Position numbers and translations under genes: made by a program. A stretch of DNA of 16,756 nt from CAYHPY01 sp964358485. GTDB taxonomy: Bacteria; Elusimicrobiota; Elusimicrobia; UBA1565; UBA9628. The notes beneath the pieces were generated by a model. It ran no database searches. It was not told where the DNA came from and saw nothing but the letters and a program-made list of their open reading frames with translations. Of this stretch, positions 1-7,042 are shown in pieces. Within the stretch, counting starts at the first letter, position 1. Every line of letters starts with the position of its first letter. The DNA lies in contig CAYHPY010000083.1 in NCBI GenBank assembly GCA_964358485.1, positions 1 to 16,756 of the forward strand, read 5' to 3'.

Positions 1-9
1 ACAGGAACG

Positions 10-903
10 ATGGCGCCTGCTGCTAAGTGGGCCGTCGCCGAGACCACGGCCGAGGGCAAGCCCCGCGCCGTGGCGCCGCCCGTCGCCCTGAAGACCCTGT
101 GGCTCAACACCGGGACGCGCTGCAACATCGAGTGCGCCAATTGCTACATCGAGTCCTCCCCCCGCAACGATCGCCTTGAGTTCCTGCGCCCGGATGAGAT
201 TCTTCCCTTTCTCGATGAGGCGCAAGAGATGGGCGCCGGCGAGGTCGGATTCACCGGCGGCGAGCCGTTCCTGAACCCGGAGCTGCTCCCCATGGCCGAG
301 GAGTGCCTGCGGCGCGGCTTCTCGGTCCTGATCCTGACCAACGCGATGGCGCCGATGACCAATCGCAAGCGGGAGTTGCTGGATCTGCTCGGGCGCCATG
401 CCCGGGGCTGGCGCCTGCGGGTTTCGCTCGACCATCACACCGCCGCCCCCCACGACGCCGAGCGCGGCAAAGGAGCCTTCGACAAAACGCTGGCCGGCCT
501 GCGGTGGCTGCTTGATTGCGGATTCGACGCCTCCGTGGCGGGGCGAACCTTCGTCGACGAGGATGAAGGCGCCGCCCGCGAGGGATATCGGCGCGCGATC
601 GGCCGCGAGATCGGCCTGACGGTATTCCCCGAAATGGGCTCGGCAGGCGAGCTCCCCGAAATCACCGCCGAATGCTGGGGCCTGCTCGGCAAGTCACCCG
701 GGTCGGTGATGTGCGCCTCTTCGCGCATGGTGCTCAAGCGCCGCGGCGGAGAGCGTCCCTCGGTCGTCGCATGCACGCTCATCCCGTACGACACGCGCTT
801 CGATCTCGGAGGCTCACTTAAACACTCATGGCGTCCGGTTGCCCTCCAGCACCCCCACTGCGCCTCGTTCTGCGTGCTCGGAGGCGGTTCCTGCGCCGCA
901 TGA
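10..903 (+). CDS. Radical SAM enzyme with C-terminal cysteine cluster
   Basis: This 297-aa protein carries the radical SAM signature CNIECANC (Cys38, Cys42, Cys45), which binds the 4Fe-4S cluster that cleaves S-adenosylmethionine. It is followed by GGEP at about residues 83-86, which contacts the SAM amino group in this superfamily. The C-terminal third holds further cysteines (234, 254, 283, 287, 294) in a pattern suggesting a SPASM/Twitch-type auxiliary cluster. The ATG at 10 has AGGA just upstream. The gene overlaps the downstream glycosyltransferase-like gene by 4 nt (ATGA), so the two are probably co-translated. The substrate is unknown. The motif does not look like the arsenosugar enzyme ArsS, although glycosyltransferase partners are known for some rSAM families. 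Superfamily assignment is firm; the reaction is not assigned. Confidence 0.9.
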   Translation: MAPAAKWAVAETTAEGKPRAVAPPVALKTLWLNTGTRCNIECANCYIESSPRNDRLEFLRPDEILPFLDEAQEMGAGEVGFTGGEPFLNPELLPMAEECLRRGFSVLILTNAMAPMTNRKRELLDLLGRHARGWRLRVSLDHHTAAPHDAERGKGAFDKTLAGLRWLLDCGFDASVAGRTFVDEDEGAAREGYRRAIGREIGLTVFPEMGSAGELPEITAECWGLLGKSPGSVMCASSRMVLKRRGGERPSVVACTLIPYDTRFDLGGSLKHSWRPVALQHPHCASFCVLGGGSCAA

Positions 904-1568
904 AGCTTTCCGTCATCATCCCTATCCACCGCAACAGGGCCGACTGGCTGCCGCGCATACTCCCGCGCCTGGCCGAGATCGACGGCCTCGAAGTCATCTG
1001 CGCCGGCGACGCCCCGCCCCCCGCGGGGACCGGCGCGCGCTTCGTGAGAGCGGGAGGCCCTTCGCGAGGCGCCCGCCTACAGGCGGGCGTCGAAGCCGCG
1101 TCGCATCGGATGATCCTCCTCCATCATCCGCGCAGTCTGCTCCCGGCGGAGGGCCTACGCTGGCTGGCCGCGGGGGCCGGAGGCTCGCGCTGGGGCGGTT
1201 TCACGCACTCTTTCGACTGGGATCACCCGCTGCTGCGCTTCACGAGTTGGTACTCAAACCGGATTCGCGCCAAGCAAAGAGGCATCGTCTATCTCGACCA
1301 TTGCGTCTACTTCGACCGGCGGCTCCTAAAGCGGCCGATCCCGGCGGTGGAAATCTTCGAGGACACCGAGCTGTCCTTGATTCTGCGCGAGAGCGGCCCG
1401 CCGACCCTCGCTCCTTTCGTCGCGACGACTTCAGCGGTGCGTTTCCGCGCCAACGGCCCCTGGCGCCAGGCGCTGCTCAACCAGCGCATGAAGCTGTCTT
1501 ACCTGCTCGGCGGATCGCACCGGCGCATGAATGCGCGCTATGAGCGCGGCCTCGGGCTCAATATCTAA
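900..1568 (+). CDS. Small GT2-like glycosyltransferase (TIGR04283-like), altered DXD region
   Basis: The 222-aa product begins MKLSVIIPIHRN, the usual first strand of a family-2 glycosyltransferase (GT-A fold). It keeps the late acidic motif FEDTELSLILR (about residues 153-163), as in the rSAM-associated transferase 2 family. Where relatives usually have a metal-binding stretch like LHADTRLP, this protein reads LLHHPRSLLP (about 73-82), so the expected aspartate is missing. I chose ATG 900 because it overlaps the radical SAM stop (ATGA) and starts exactly at the first beta strand; the frame is also open upstream to 828. The product is probably cytosolic or membrane-peripheral. The gene ends 4 nt from the end of the convergent histidine kinase gene, leaving no room for a separate terminator. 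Donor and acceptor are unknown. Confidence 0.75.
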   Translation: MKLSVIIPIHRNRADWLPRILPRLAEIDGLEVICAGDAPPPAGTGARFVRAGGPSRGARLQAGVEAASHRMILLHHPRSLLPAEGLRWLAAGAGGSRWGGFTHSFDWDHPLLRFTSWYSNRIRAKQRGIVYLDHCVYFDRRLLKRPIPAVEIFEDTELSLILRESGPPTLAPFVATTSAVRFRANGPWRQALLNQRMKLSYLLGGSHRRMNARYERGLGLNI

Positions 1569-1572
1569 CCGC

Positions 1573-2859
1573 TCAGGCGGCCAGCTCGAGCGCCCGTTCC
1601 GGAACGGGAAGGTGCAGGATGAAGCGCGCCCCGCCGTCCTCCCGGTTCTCCCCCACCAGCAGGCCCCCATGCTGGGCCGCGATGTGGGCGGCCACATAGA
1701 GCCCCAAGCCCGTGCCGCCTTGCTCCTCGCGCCCCGTGGCGAAGGGCTTAAAGAGCTTGAGGAGCACCGCGTCCGGAATCCCCGGGCCGGTGTCTTCCAC
1801 CGTGACCCTCACGCCCGGCGCGCGCCCGGCGGCCTCCGGCTGGGTGCGCAAGGTCAGGCGGTCCCCCCGCTTGAGGATGCCCAGGGCGTTGGTGATCAGG
1901 TTCAGGAAGACCCGCTGGAGCTGGGTGCGGTTGCCCAGGACGATGGGCAGGCGTTCGGCCAAGGAACGCTCGACGGCGATTCCCTTGGCGGCCAGAGCCG
2001 GACCCTCCAGGGCCAGGATGCTCTCGATGATTTCATTAAGATCGCACGGGGCCTCCGGCATTTGCCGCGCCTTGGCCATTCCCGCGAACTGCGCCACGAT
2101 CCCCTTCCCAAGAAGGGCGGCCTTCATGATGCGGCCGAGATCCCGCCGCGAGTCCGAAGAGAGGGCGGGATCGGCGTCCAACACGTCGATGAAACCCAGG
2201 ATCACGCAAAAAGTATTCCCCAGGTCGTGCGCCATCCCGGACCCCAGCAAGCCCACCTCGGCCAGGCCCCGGGTTTCCTCCAAGCGGGCCTTCTGCAATT
2301 CAAAACCCTCGGCCAGCCGCGCGGCCTCCGCCCGGCGCTCCTCCAGGCCCGCCCGGGCGGCTCGCTCCCGCTGGGCCTGGCGCCAGGTCAGCACTCCCGC
2401 CAGGATGAGAATTCCCGTCTTGAGGGCGGCGCCGAAGTAGCCGGCCGCGTCCCAATAATCCGGGGAGGACGCCAGGAAGGCCAGGTTGAACCCCGCCGCC
2501 CCGGCCGTGATCAGGGCCGTTTCCGTTCCTCCCAGGAGAAGGCCGGAGGTAAAGACGGGCAGGAGATAGAGGACCCACAGGTTGGACTCGGGACCTCCCG
2601 AATATTTGAGGAGGGAGGTCACCACCGCGCAATTGCCCAGGATGAAGGCCGCGGCCCCCAAATCCCCTCCCCGGCTCAGACGCAGGCAGACTCCGGCGGC
2701 CAGATTTAGGATCATGAGCGCCAGAAAACGGTAAAGGACCTCGGGGTAGACCATCGCCGGGTTGTCCCTCCAAAGATAAGCGAGGGCCGCCATGGACAGG
2801 CAGAAGACGGCCTCGTAGCGCGCGACGAGCGATCGGTCCGTCCCCGGGTTCATGTCCAT
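1573..2859 (-). CDS. Membrane sensor histidine kinase, six predicted TM segments
   Basis: This 428-aa kinase has about six hydrophobic segments (roughly residues 15-30, 42-60, 66-84, 93-112, 113-132 and 142-158) and no large periplasmic loop, so it probably senses within or at the membrane. A charged coiled-coil linker (159-205) leads to the H-box GMAHDLGN with the phospho-acceptor His211. The N-box (NLITNAL, 320-326), DTGPG (356-360) and GGTGLGL (381-387) form a complete ATPase domain. There is no receiver domain of its own. The receiver gene 9 nt upstream is the likely partner. An SD sequence, AAGGAGG (2864-2870), precedes two in-frame ATGs at 2859 and 2853, with spacings of 4 and 10 nt, so the true start could be either. 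The signal sensed cannot be read from the sequence. Confidence 0.92.
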   Translation of the reverse strand: MDMNPGTDRSLVARYEAVFCLSMAALAYLWRDNPAMVYPEVLYRFLALMILNLAAGVCLRLSRGGDLGAAAFILGNCAVVTSLLKYSGGPESNLWVLYLLPVFTSGLLLGGTETALITAGAAGFNLAFLASSPDYWDAAGYFGAALKTGILILAGVLTWRQAQRERAARAGLEERRAEAARLAEGFELQKARLEETRGLAEVGLLGSGMAHDLGNTFCVILGFIDVLDADPALSSDSRRDLGRIMKAALLGKGIVAQFAGMAKARQMPEAPCDLNEIIESILALEGPALAAKGIAVERSLAERLPIVLGNRTQLQRVFLNLITNALGILKRGDRLTLRTQPEAAGRAPGVRVTVEDTGPGIPDAVLLKLFKPFATGREEQGGTGLGLYVAAHIAAQHGGLLVGENREDGGARFILHLPVPERALELAA

Positions 2860-2868
2860 GCTTCCTCC

Positions 2869-3258
2869 TTAAACCGCCGCGGCCCGGCGGCGCCGCCCGA
2901 GCGCCACGAGCCTGTCGACGCGCGCCAAGAATTCCGTCAACTCGAAGGGCTTGGCCAGCCAGTCGTCGGCCGCCCGGCCCCCTCCCTCCTCGTCCGCCCC
3001 GCCCGTGATCAACAGCACCGGGATGTCGCGGGTCCGTTCGTCCTCGCGCAGGGCCTTTACGGCGCCTACGCCCCCCAGCCGGGGCATGGCCTGATCGAGA
3101 ATGATCAGATCCGGTAGCAAAGCGAGCCCGGCCTCCAGGGCCTCACGGCCGTCCTTGGCCGCGACGATCCGCACCGAGGGACCGCTCAAGATCCGCGCCA
3201 ACAGATTCCTCATCGACTCGCTGTCGTCGGCGACCACGAAGGTTCTTTCCTCGTTCAT
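2869..3258 (-). CDS. Stand-alone response regulator receiver (REC) protein
   Basis: This is a 129-aa single receiver domain: acidic DD at residues 11-12, phospho-acceptor Asp55 in LIILDQAMP, Thr85 and Lys103 in LAKPF. There is no output domain, so it acts by protein contact or phosphotransfer, like CheY or Spo0F. It is first in an operon with the membrane kinase, whose SD overlaps this gene's stop codon. The ATG at 3258 has no SD sequence. TAAACT ends exactly 6 nt upstream of it, suggesting a leaderless transcript. An array of 11-bp direct repeats fills the rest of the 65-nt intergenic space and sits where a -35 would be, so expression is probably activator-dependent. Confidence 0.93.
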   Translation of the reverse strand: MNEERTFVVADDSESMRNLLARILSGPSVRIVAAKDGREALEAGLALLPDLIILDQAMPRLGGVGAVKALREDERTRDIPVLLITGGADEEGGGRAADDWLAKPFELTEFLARVDRLVALGRRRRAAAV

Positions 3259-3264
3259 GGTTTC

Positions 3265-3270
3265 AGTTTA
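3265..3270 (-). promoter_or_regulatory. Putative -10 (TAAACT) of receiver/kinase operon
   Basis: On the minus strand TAAACT is followed by GAAACC and then the ATG at 3258. A transcript from this -10 would begin at or next to the start codon. No -35-like hexamer lies 16-18 bp upstream (GGCGCC is there instead); the 11-bp repeat array occupies that place. The call rests on position and on the same layout at 4098-4103 and 9183-9188. Confidence 0.5.
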
Positions 3271-3279
3271 CCCCCGGGC

Positions 3280-3323
3280 GTTGGCGCGGCGCCTAAGTCC
3301 CGCTTAACAAGCGCTTAAATCCC
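3280..3323 (-). promoter_or_regulatory. Array of 11-bp direct repeats, likely response-regulator operator
   Basis: Read on the minus strand, four consecutive 11-mers are GGGATTTAAGC (3323-3313), GCTTGTTAAGC (3312-3302), GGGACTTAGGC (3301-3291) and a degenerate GCCGCGCCAAC (3290-3280). The consensus is GGGRYTTARGC. The array starts directly after the stop codon of the secreted-protein gene and ends 9 bp before the putative -10 at 3265-3270. The 11-bp head-to-tail spacing is that of PhoB/OmpR-type tandem sites, where dimers on repeated half-sites replace the -35. The first unit occurs exactly at 4186-4196 as well. The binding protein is not proven. Confidence 0.65.
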
Positions 3324-4091
3324 TCACAGGATGCCGCAGGCCCGCGCCAGCTTGAGAGCCTCCAGGTCGGTTTTGCCGAGCTCGTGCACCTCGATGGGAC
3401 TGAGTTCCGGGATGACCGCCTGGGCGTGCCAGGCCTTGAGGCGGGTGTAGAACTCGCGCTTCAAATCGGGATCGGTGATGGTCGAGCCGGGGTTGAACTT
3501 GAGGCCCCGCATGCCCACCCCGCGCCGGAGCTGAAGGGCCCAGTAGCGCGCCTTAAGATCCAGGATGTGCCGCTCCAGGTCGTCCACGCGGGAGGCCGCC
3601 CCGTCGCAGGGGTGGCGGTCGGCCAGGGAATCGCGCAGACCTTCCTCCGGAAGAACCGGGGCCTCGATGTCCGGCGCGGGGACCGGAACGCTCAGGTCTC
3701 GCTCGACGACCCACTCCGGGGCCCTGGCCACCCGCCCGGTTTTCACCGACACCAGCCGCGCGTTGACCACGGCCTGCCCGCCCCGGGGCCGGAAATCCCC
3801 CGCCAAAACCGCGTCGGCCTCCAGCGCCGCCCCCTGGGGGCGCTGGACCTCGGGCTCGCCCAAGGCGCGCTTGTCCAGGCCCAACCGGTCCATCTCCCGG
3901 GAAAGTTCCGCCCAGTCCAGGGAGGTGACGAAGGCCCGGCCCTCGGCCCGCGCCGCGAGCTTGCGGGCCAGGCGGGCGCCCTCGTCCGGATTCCCCCCGC
4001 CCAAGGGCTTTAAGGGAAGAACCAGCAAGGTCTGGGCCGCGGCCGGGGCCGCCAGGGCCAGGAGAAGGAGTCCGAGCAGTTTGCGCTTCAT
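3324..4091 (-). CDS. Secreted CsgG/TolB/FlgO-like domain protein
   Basis: This 255-aa protein has a clear Sec signal peptide (MKRKLLGLLLLALAAPAAAQ) with cleavage likely after Gln20 and no lipobox cysteine, so it is probably periplasmic or secreted. Residues 21-125 resemble the CsgG/TolB-N/FlgO alpha-beta fold: a first strand LLVLPLKPLG, a middle segment ADAVLAGDF (about 92-100) and VVNARLVSVKTGRV (108-121), which parallels the common form 'vnarlvdvktGev'. The C-terminal half (150-255) is mostly helical and I do not recognise it; Cys162 and Cys252 could pair. It lies between the receiver/kinase operon and an OmpR-family regulator. Its promoter region carries eight or more 11-bp repeats, so it is a likely target of that regulator. 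Its function is unknown; an envelope role is inferred from the fold. Confidence 0.65.
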   Translation of the reverse strand: MKRKLLGLLLLALAAPAAAQTLLVLPLKPLGGGNPDEGARLARKLAARAEGRAFVTSLDWAELSREMDRLGLDKRALGEPEVQRPQGAALEADAVLAGDFRPRGGQAVVNARLVSVKTGRVARAPEWVVERDLSVPVPAPDIEAPVLPEEGLRDSLADRHPCDGAASRVDDLERHILDLKARYWALQLRRGVGMRGLKFNPGSTITDPDLKREFYTRLKAWHAQAVIPELSPIEVHELGKTDLEALKLARACGIL

Positions 4092-4097
4092 GCCCTC

Positions 4098-4103
4098 AGG
4101 ATA
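4098..4103 (-). promoter_or_regulatory. Putative -10 (TATCCT) of secreted-protein gene
   Basis: On the minus strand TATCCT is followed by GAGGGC and the ATG at 4091, giving a 6-nt gap as at the receiver gene. The -35 position reads ACCGCG, which is not a sigma-70 -35. The repeat array begins 6 bp further upstream. An activator-dependent, leaderless promoter is inferred. Confidence 0.5.
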
Positions 4104-4109
4104 GCAGGC

Positions 4110-4153
4110 GGGGCTGAAGGCGCGGTTAGGCGGGGCTTAAAGGGGGCTTAATA
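4110..4153 (+). promoter_or_regulatory. Proximal array of four 11-bp direct repeats
   Basis: On the plus strand the units are GGGGCTGAAGG (4110), CGCGGTTAGGC (4121), GGGGCTTAAAG (4132) and GGGGCTTAATA (4143), in exact 11-bp register. They match the GGGRYTTARGC consensus seen at 3280-3323. The array lies directly upstream of the -10 of the minus-strand secreted-protein gene and runs antisense to that gene, whereas the array at 3280-3323 runs in the sense direction of its gene. Confidence 0.6.
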
Positions 4154-4174
4154 GGGACCCCCGCCGTTCTTCCG

Positions 4175-4240
4175 GGAACTTAGGCGGGATTTAAGCGGGA
4201 CTTCAGCGGCGCCTCAGGCCCGGCCCTTAAACTACTCAGG
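4175..4240 (+). promoter_or_regulatory. Distal array of 11-bp direct repeats
   Basis: Units in 11-bp register on the plus strand are GGAACTTAGGC (4175), GGGATTTAAGC (4186), GGGACTTCAGC (4197), GGCGCCTCAGG (4208), a poor copy at 4219, and AACTACTCAGG (4230). The 4186 unit is identical to the one at 3313-3323. A 21-bp gap separates this array from the proximal one. Together the two could hold several regulator dimers. The remaining 4241-4301 holds only a short hairpin (CCGTC/GACGG, 4262-4274) after the OmpR-type gene, with no T-run, so I do not call a terminator. Confidence 0.6.
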
Positions 4241-4301
4241 CGACCTCATTGCCGCTCAAGACCGTCGGCGACGGCGTCCGTTCGACCGCAGGGCGATGGC
4301 C

Positions 4302-4994
4302 TTAGATGTCGAACTTGTAGCCGTGCCCGACGACGTTGACGAGCAGGCGGGCGGTTTTGGGGCCCAATTTCTTGCGCAGGTGGGAGACATGGACTTCGAC
4401 GGTACCGGGGTCATTGTAGTCGGCGGGATCGTAGCCCCAGACGGTCTCGAGCAGGTAGGGAATGCTCAGGACCCGGCCGGAGCGCGCGAGCAGGGCCGCC
4501 AGGAGGTCGAACTCCTTGCGGGTCAAGGACACCGGCTTGCCGCCGCAGGCGACCGTCCGCGCCCCGGGGTCGAGCTCGACCCCGCGCCGTTTGAGCGTCT
4601 CCCGGGAGCCCTCCGAGGCGGCGTAGCGCCTCAGGACCGCCCGGATCCGCGCCAGCAGGACCCCCAGGGAGAACGGCTTCATCAGATAGTCGTCGGCCCC
4701 GCCCTCGAAGCCGGCCACCACGTCCCGATCGTCGATCATGCTCCCCGACATCAGGATCACCGGGATGTTCTTGGTGGCCTCTTCCTTCTTAAGGACCCGG
4801 CAGAGGGAGTGCCCCCCCAGGCCGGGCATGTCGGCGTCGCTGAGCACCAAGTCGGGCCGGGAGTCCCGCGCCAGAAGGAGAGCCTCGGAGGGATCGTCCG
4901 TGGCGATGGCCGTCAGTCCGCTCTTGCCCAGGAACTCCTTGACCACCTTGAGGATTTGGCGGTCGTCGTCCACGATCAATATTTTTTCCGGCAT
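4302..4994 (-). CDS. OmpR/PhoB-family response regulator
   Basis: The product (230 aa from ATG 4994, or 232 aa from GTG 5000) has an N-terminal receiver and a C-terminal winged helix. Numbered from the GTG, the receiver has DDD at 11-13, Asp55 in LVLSDADMP, Ser85 and Lys108 in LMKPF. The winged-helix domain (about 135-232) shows LTRKEFDLLAALL, the recognition-helix region VEVHVSHLRKKLG and the wing VVGHGYKF. It should bind direct repeats as a head-to-tail dimer when phosphorylated. It is divergent from a hybrid PAS kinase, a likely partner. It lies next to the 11-bp repeat arrays, making it the best local candidate to bind them. Its own promoter has a good -35 and -10, so it may be expressed without an activator. 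ATG 4994 is preferred because it fits the promoter spacing. Confidence 0.93.
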   Translation of the reverse strand: MPEKILIVDDDRQILKVVKEFLGKSGLTAIATDDPSEALLLARDSRPDLVLSDADMPGLGGHSLCRVLKKEEATKNIPVILMSGSMIDDRDVVAGFEGGADDYLMKPFSLGVLLARIRAVLRRYAASEGSRETLKRRGVELDPGARTVACGGKPVSLTRKEFDLLAALLARSGRVLSIPYLLETVWGYDPADYNDPGTVEVHVSHLRKKLGPKTARLLVNVVGHGYKFDI

Positions 4995-5002
4995 GCCCAC
5001 CT

Positions 5003-5031
5003 AGAATACCGAGACGGGAGCCCCGGGTCAA
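5003..5031 (-). promoter_or_regulatory. Sigma-70-type promoter of OmpR-family regulator gene
   Basis: On the minus strand TTGACC (5031-5026) and TATTCT (5008-5003) are separated by exactly 17 bp. The ATG at 4994 lies 8 nt past the -10, so the leader would be only about 0-2 nt. AGGTGGG lies between them but too close to the ATG to be a normal SD. This is the clearest -35/-10 pair in the window apart from 9924-9953. Confidence 0.65.
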
Positions 5032-5065
5032 GGGGGTCGGGGATGGACCGATGGCCGTTCCGTTG

Positions 5066-5076
5066 TATAATGGAGG
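5066..5076 (+). promoter_or_regulatory. TATAAT and GGAGG just before hybrid kinase start
   Basis: A perfect TATAAT (5066-5071) is followed immediately by GGAGG (5072-5076), four bases and the ATG at 5081. They cannot both serve one transcript: a start about 7 nt past TATAAT would leave out the GGAGG. Either the gene is transcribed leaderless from here with a weak -35 (TGGACC at 5044-5049), or TATAAT is chance and GGAGG is the ribosome binding site. Both support 5081 rather than 5051 as the start. Confidence 0.45.
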
Positions 5077-5080
5077 TCAA

Positions 5081-7042
5081 ATGAGCAAATTCCCCCCGGC
5101 CTCGGACGGCGAGCTCCAGCGCATCCTGGCCCTGGCCGTCGAGCACAGCCCGGCCTCGGTCATCATCACCGACCGCGACGGCAACATCGAATACGTCAAC
5201 CCCCGCTTCTGCGCGCTCACCGGCTACGAGGCTTCCGAGGTTCTCGGGGAAAAGCCCAGCCTCCTTAAATCCGGCGAAATGCCTTCCGAGGAGTACCGCC
5301 GCCTCTGGGCCGAGCTCAAGGCGGGGCGGCAATGGCGCGGGGAGTTCCACAATAAAAAGAAAAACGGGGAGCTCTATTGGGAGGCGGCGTCGATCTCCCC
5401 GATCCGGGACGCCCGGGGAGAGATCTCTCATTTCGTCGCCGTCAAGGAGGACATCACCCTCCTCAAGAAAACCCTGGCCGCGCTCAAGTCCCGGGAGGAG
5501 AAGTACCGGCGCCTGGTCGAGAACCTGAGCTCCGAGTTCGTCTTCTACAGCTACGGCCTGGACGGAATCCTCACCTATGTCAGCCCGTCGGCCTCCGACA
5601 TCACGGGCTATTCCAACGAGGAACTGGTGGCCCACTATTCGACCTATCTCACCGGCGACCCCGTCAACCAGGAGGTCCCGGAGAAAAACCGCCGGAGCAC
5701 CCAGGGCATCCTCCAGCCCCCCTACGAGGTGGAACTGCGCCACAAGAACGGCTCCACGGTGCGCTTCGAGGTCTTCGACAATCCGGTTCGCGGACCATCG
5801 GGGGAAGTCGTCGCCGTGGAAGGCATCGCCCACGACGTCACCGAGCGCCGCCGGATCGCGGAGGCCTTGCGCAAAAGCGAGGAGAAGCGGGACCAGGAAA
5901 CCCTCCGGGCCGAGACCCTGCGCTCTTTGGGCATCTTCGCCGGGGGCGTGGCCCACGACTTCAACAATTTCCTGACCGCCATTCTGGGAAACCTGTCCCT
6001 CCTTAAGATGGGAAGCAACTCGGCCCAGGACGCCCGGGAGATGATCCAGGAAGCCGAAAGCGCGGGCCTGCGCGCGCGCGACCTGGCCCGCCAACTTCTG
6101 ACCTTCTCCAAGGGCGGGGCTCCGGTCAAGCGCCCCGTCTCCCTGCGGGCCGTCGTCGGCGAGACCGCGCGGCTCATCCTGGCGGGCTCCCCGCACGAAT
6201 TGGAATCCTGGCTTCCCGCGGACCTGCGGGCGGTCGACGCCGACATCGGACAGATCGGCCAAGTCATCGGCAACCTGGTGCTCAACGCCAAACAGGCCAT
6301 GCCCGGCGGCGGGAAGCTGACGCTGCGGGCGGAAAATTTTGACCTGGACGCCGCCGCGGCGGCGGCCCTGCCTCCTCTTAAGCCCGGCCCCCACATCCGC
6401 CTCCGGGTGGAGGACACCGGCATCGGCATCAAGAAGGAGAACCTCCAAAAGATTTTTTCCCCTTACTTCACCACCAAGTCCGAGGGCAGCGGCCTGGGCC
6501 TCTCCATCTGCTGGTCCGTCGTTGAGCGCCACGGGGGGCGTCTGGAGGTGGATTCCGAGCCGGGCCGGGGCAGCGTGTTCACGATCTTGCTCCCGGCCCT
6601 GGAAGCGCCCCAGCCCCAGGCCTCCCCCGCCCAGGACGGCGCGACGCGGGGTTCCGGCCGGGTCCTGATCATGGACGACGAAGCCTCCATCGTCTCGCTC
6701 GCCCGCCGGATTCTGTCCGGCGCGGGCTACGAGACGGCCGGAGCCAAGGATGGAGCCGAGGCCCTGGCGGCCTTTCGCGCCGCCCGGGAGGCGGGGCGGC
6801 CCTTCGACCTGGTGATTCTGGATCTGACCATCCGCGGGGGCATGGGTGGCCTTGAGACTATGGCGGGGCTCCGGCTGATCGACCCCGGCGTTCTGGCCGT
6901 CGTCTCCACGGGCTATTCGGAAGAGCCCGTCGCGGCGCGTTTCCAGGACCACGGCTTCTCGGCCTGCGTGATGAAGCCCTACGACGCCCGGGAGCTTTCC
7001 GGGGCCGTGGGGCGTCTACTCCAGGAAAAGCGGCGGGCTTAG
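5081..7042 (+). CDS. Hybrid histidine kinase: PAS-PAS-HisKA-HATPase-REC
   Basis: This 653-aa protein has no signal peptide or TM segment, so it is cytosolic. PAS1 (about 14-127) includes ITDRDGNIEYVNPRF and ends in the PAC motif VAVKEDIT; PAS2 (about 140-256) ends in EGIAHDVTERR. The H-box GGVAHDFNN has His292, followed by the N-box LVLNAKQAM, DTGIGI (445-450) and GSGLGL (469-474). A linker rich in Ala, Pro and Gln (about 506-524) joins a C-terminal receiver (525-650) with Asp581 and Lys632. It is divergent from the OmpR-family regulator, with which it may form a phosphorelay or in parallel with it. The ATG at 5081 is favoured by GGAGG upstream. Its stop codon overlaps the stop of the convergent receiver gene. 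The ligand of the PAS domains is not evident. Confidence 0.95.
   Translation: MSKFPPASDGELQRILALAVEHSPASVIITDRDGNIEYVNPRFCALTGYEASEVLGEKPSLLKSGEMPSEEYRRLWAELKAGRQWRGEFHNKKKNGELYWEAASISPIRDARGEISHFVAVKEDITLLKKTLAALKSREEKYRRLVENLSSEFVFYSYGLDGILTYVSPSASDITGYSNEELVAHYSTYLTGDPVNQEVPEKNRRSTQGILQPPYEVELRHKNGSTVRFEVFDNPVRGPSGEVVAVEGIAHDVTERRRIAEALRKSEEKRDQETLRAETLRSLGIFAGGVAHDFNNFLTAILGNLSLLKMGSNSAQDAREMIQEAESAGLRARDLARQLLTFSKGGAPVKRPVSLRAVVGETARLILAGSPHELESWLPADLRAVDADIGQIGQVIGNLVLNAKQAMPGGGKLTLRAENFDLDAAAAAALPPLKPGPHIRLRVEDTGIGIKKENLQKIFSPYFTTKSEGSGLGLSICWSVVERHGGRLEVDSEPGRGSVFTILLPALEAPQPQASPAQDGATRGSGRVLIMDDEASIVSLARRILSGAGYETAGAKDGAEALAAFRAAREAGRPFDLVILDLTIRGGMGGLETMAGLRLIDPGVLAVVSTGYSEEPVAARFQDHGFSACVMKPYDARELSGAVGRLLQEKRRA

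Noticed and set aside
1531..2709. Plus-strand open frame of 392 codons
   Set aside because: It is antisense to the membrane histidine kinase, low complexity, and shows no domain motif.
4262..4274. CCGTC/GACGG hairpin after the OmpR-type gene as a terminator
   Set aside because: The stem is only 5 bp with a 3-nt loop and no T-run follows on the minus strand.
4976..6952. Long minus-strand open frame of 658 codons opposite the hybrid kinase
   Set aside because: It is antisense to a protein with full PAS, kinase and receiver motifs, has Gly/Arg/Asp-rich composition with no recognisable domain, and arises from high GC codon bias.
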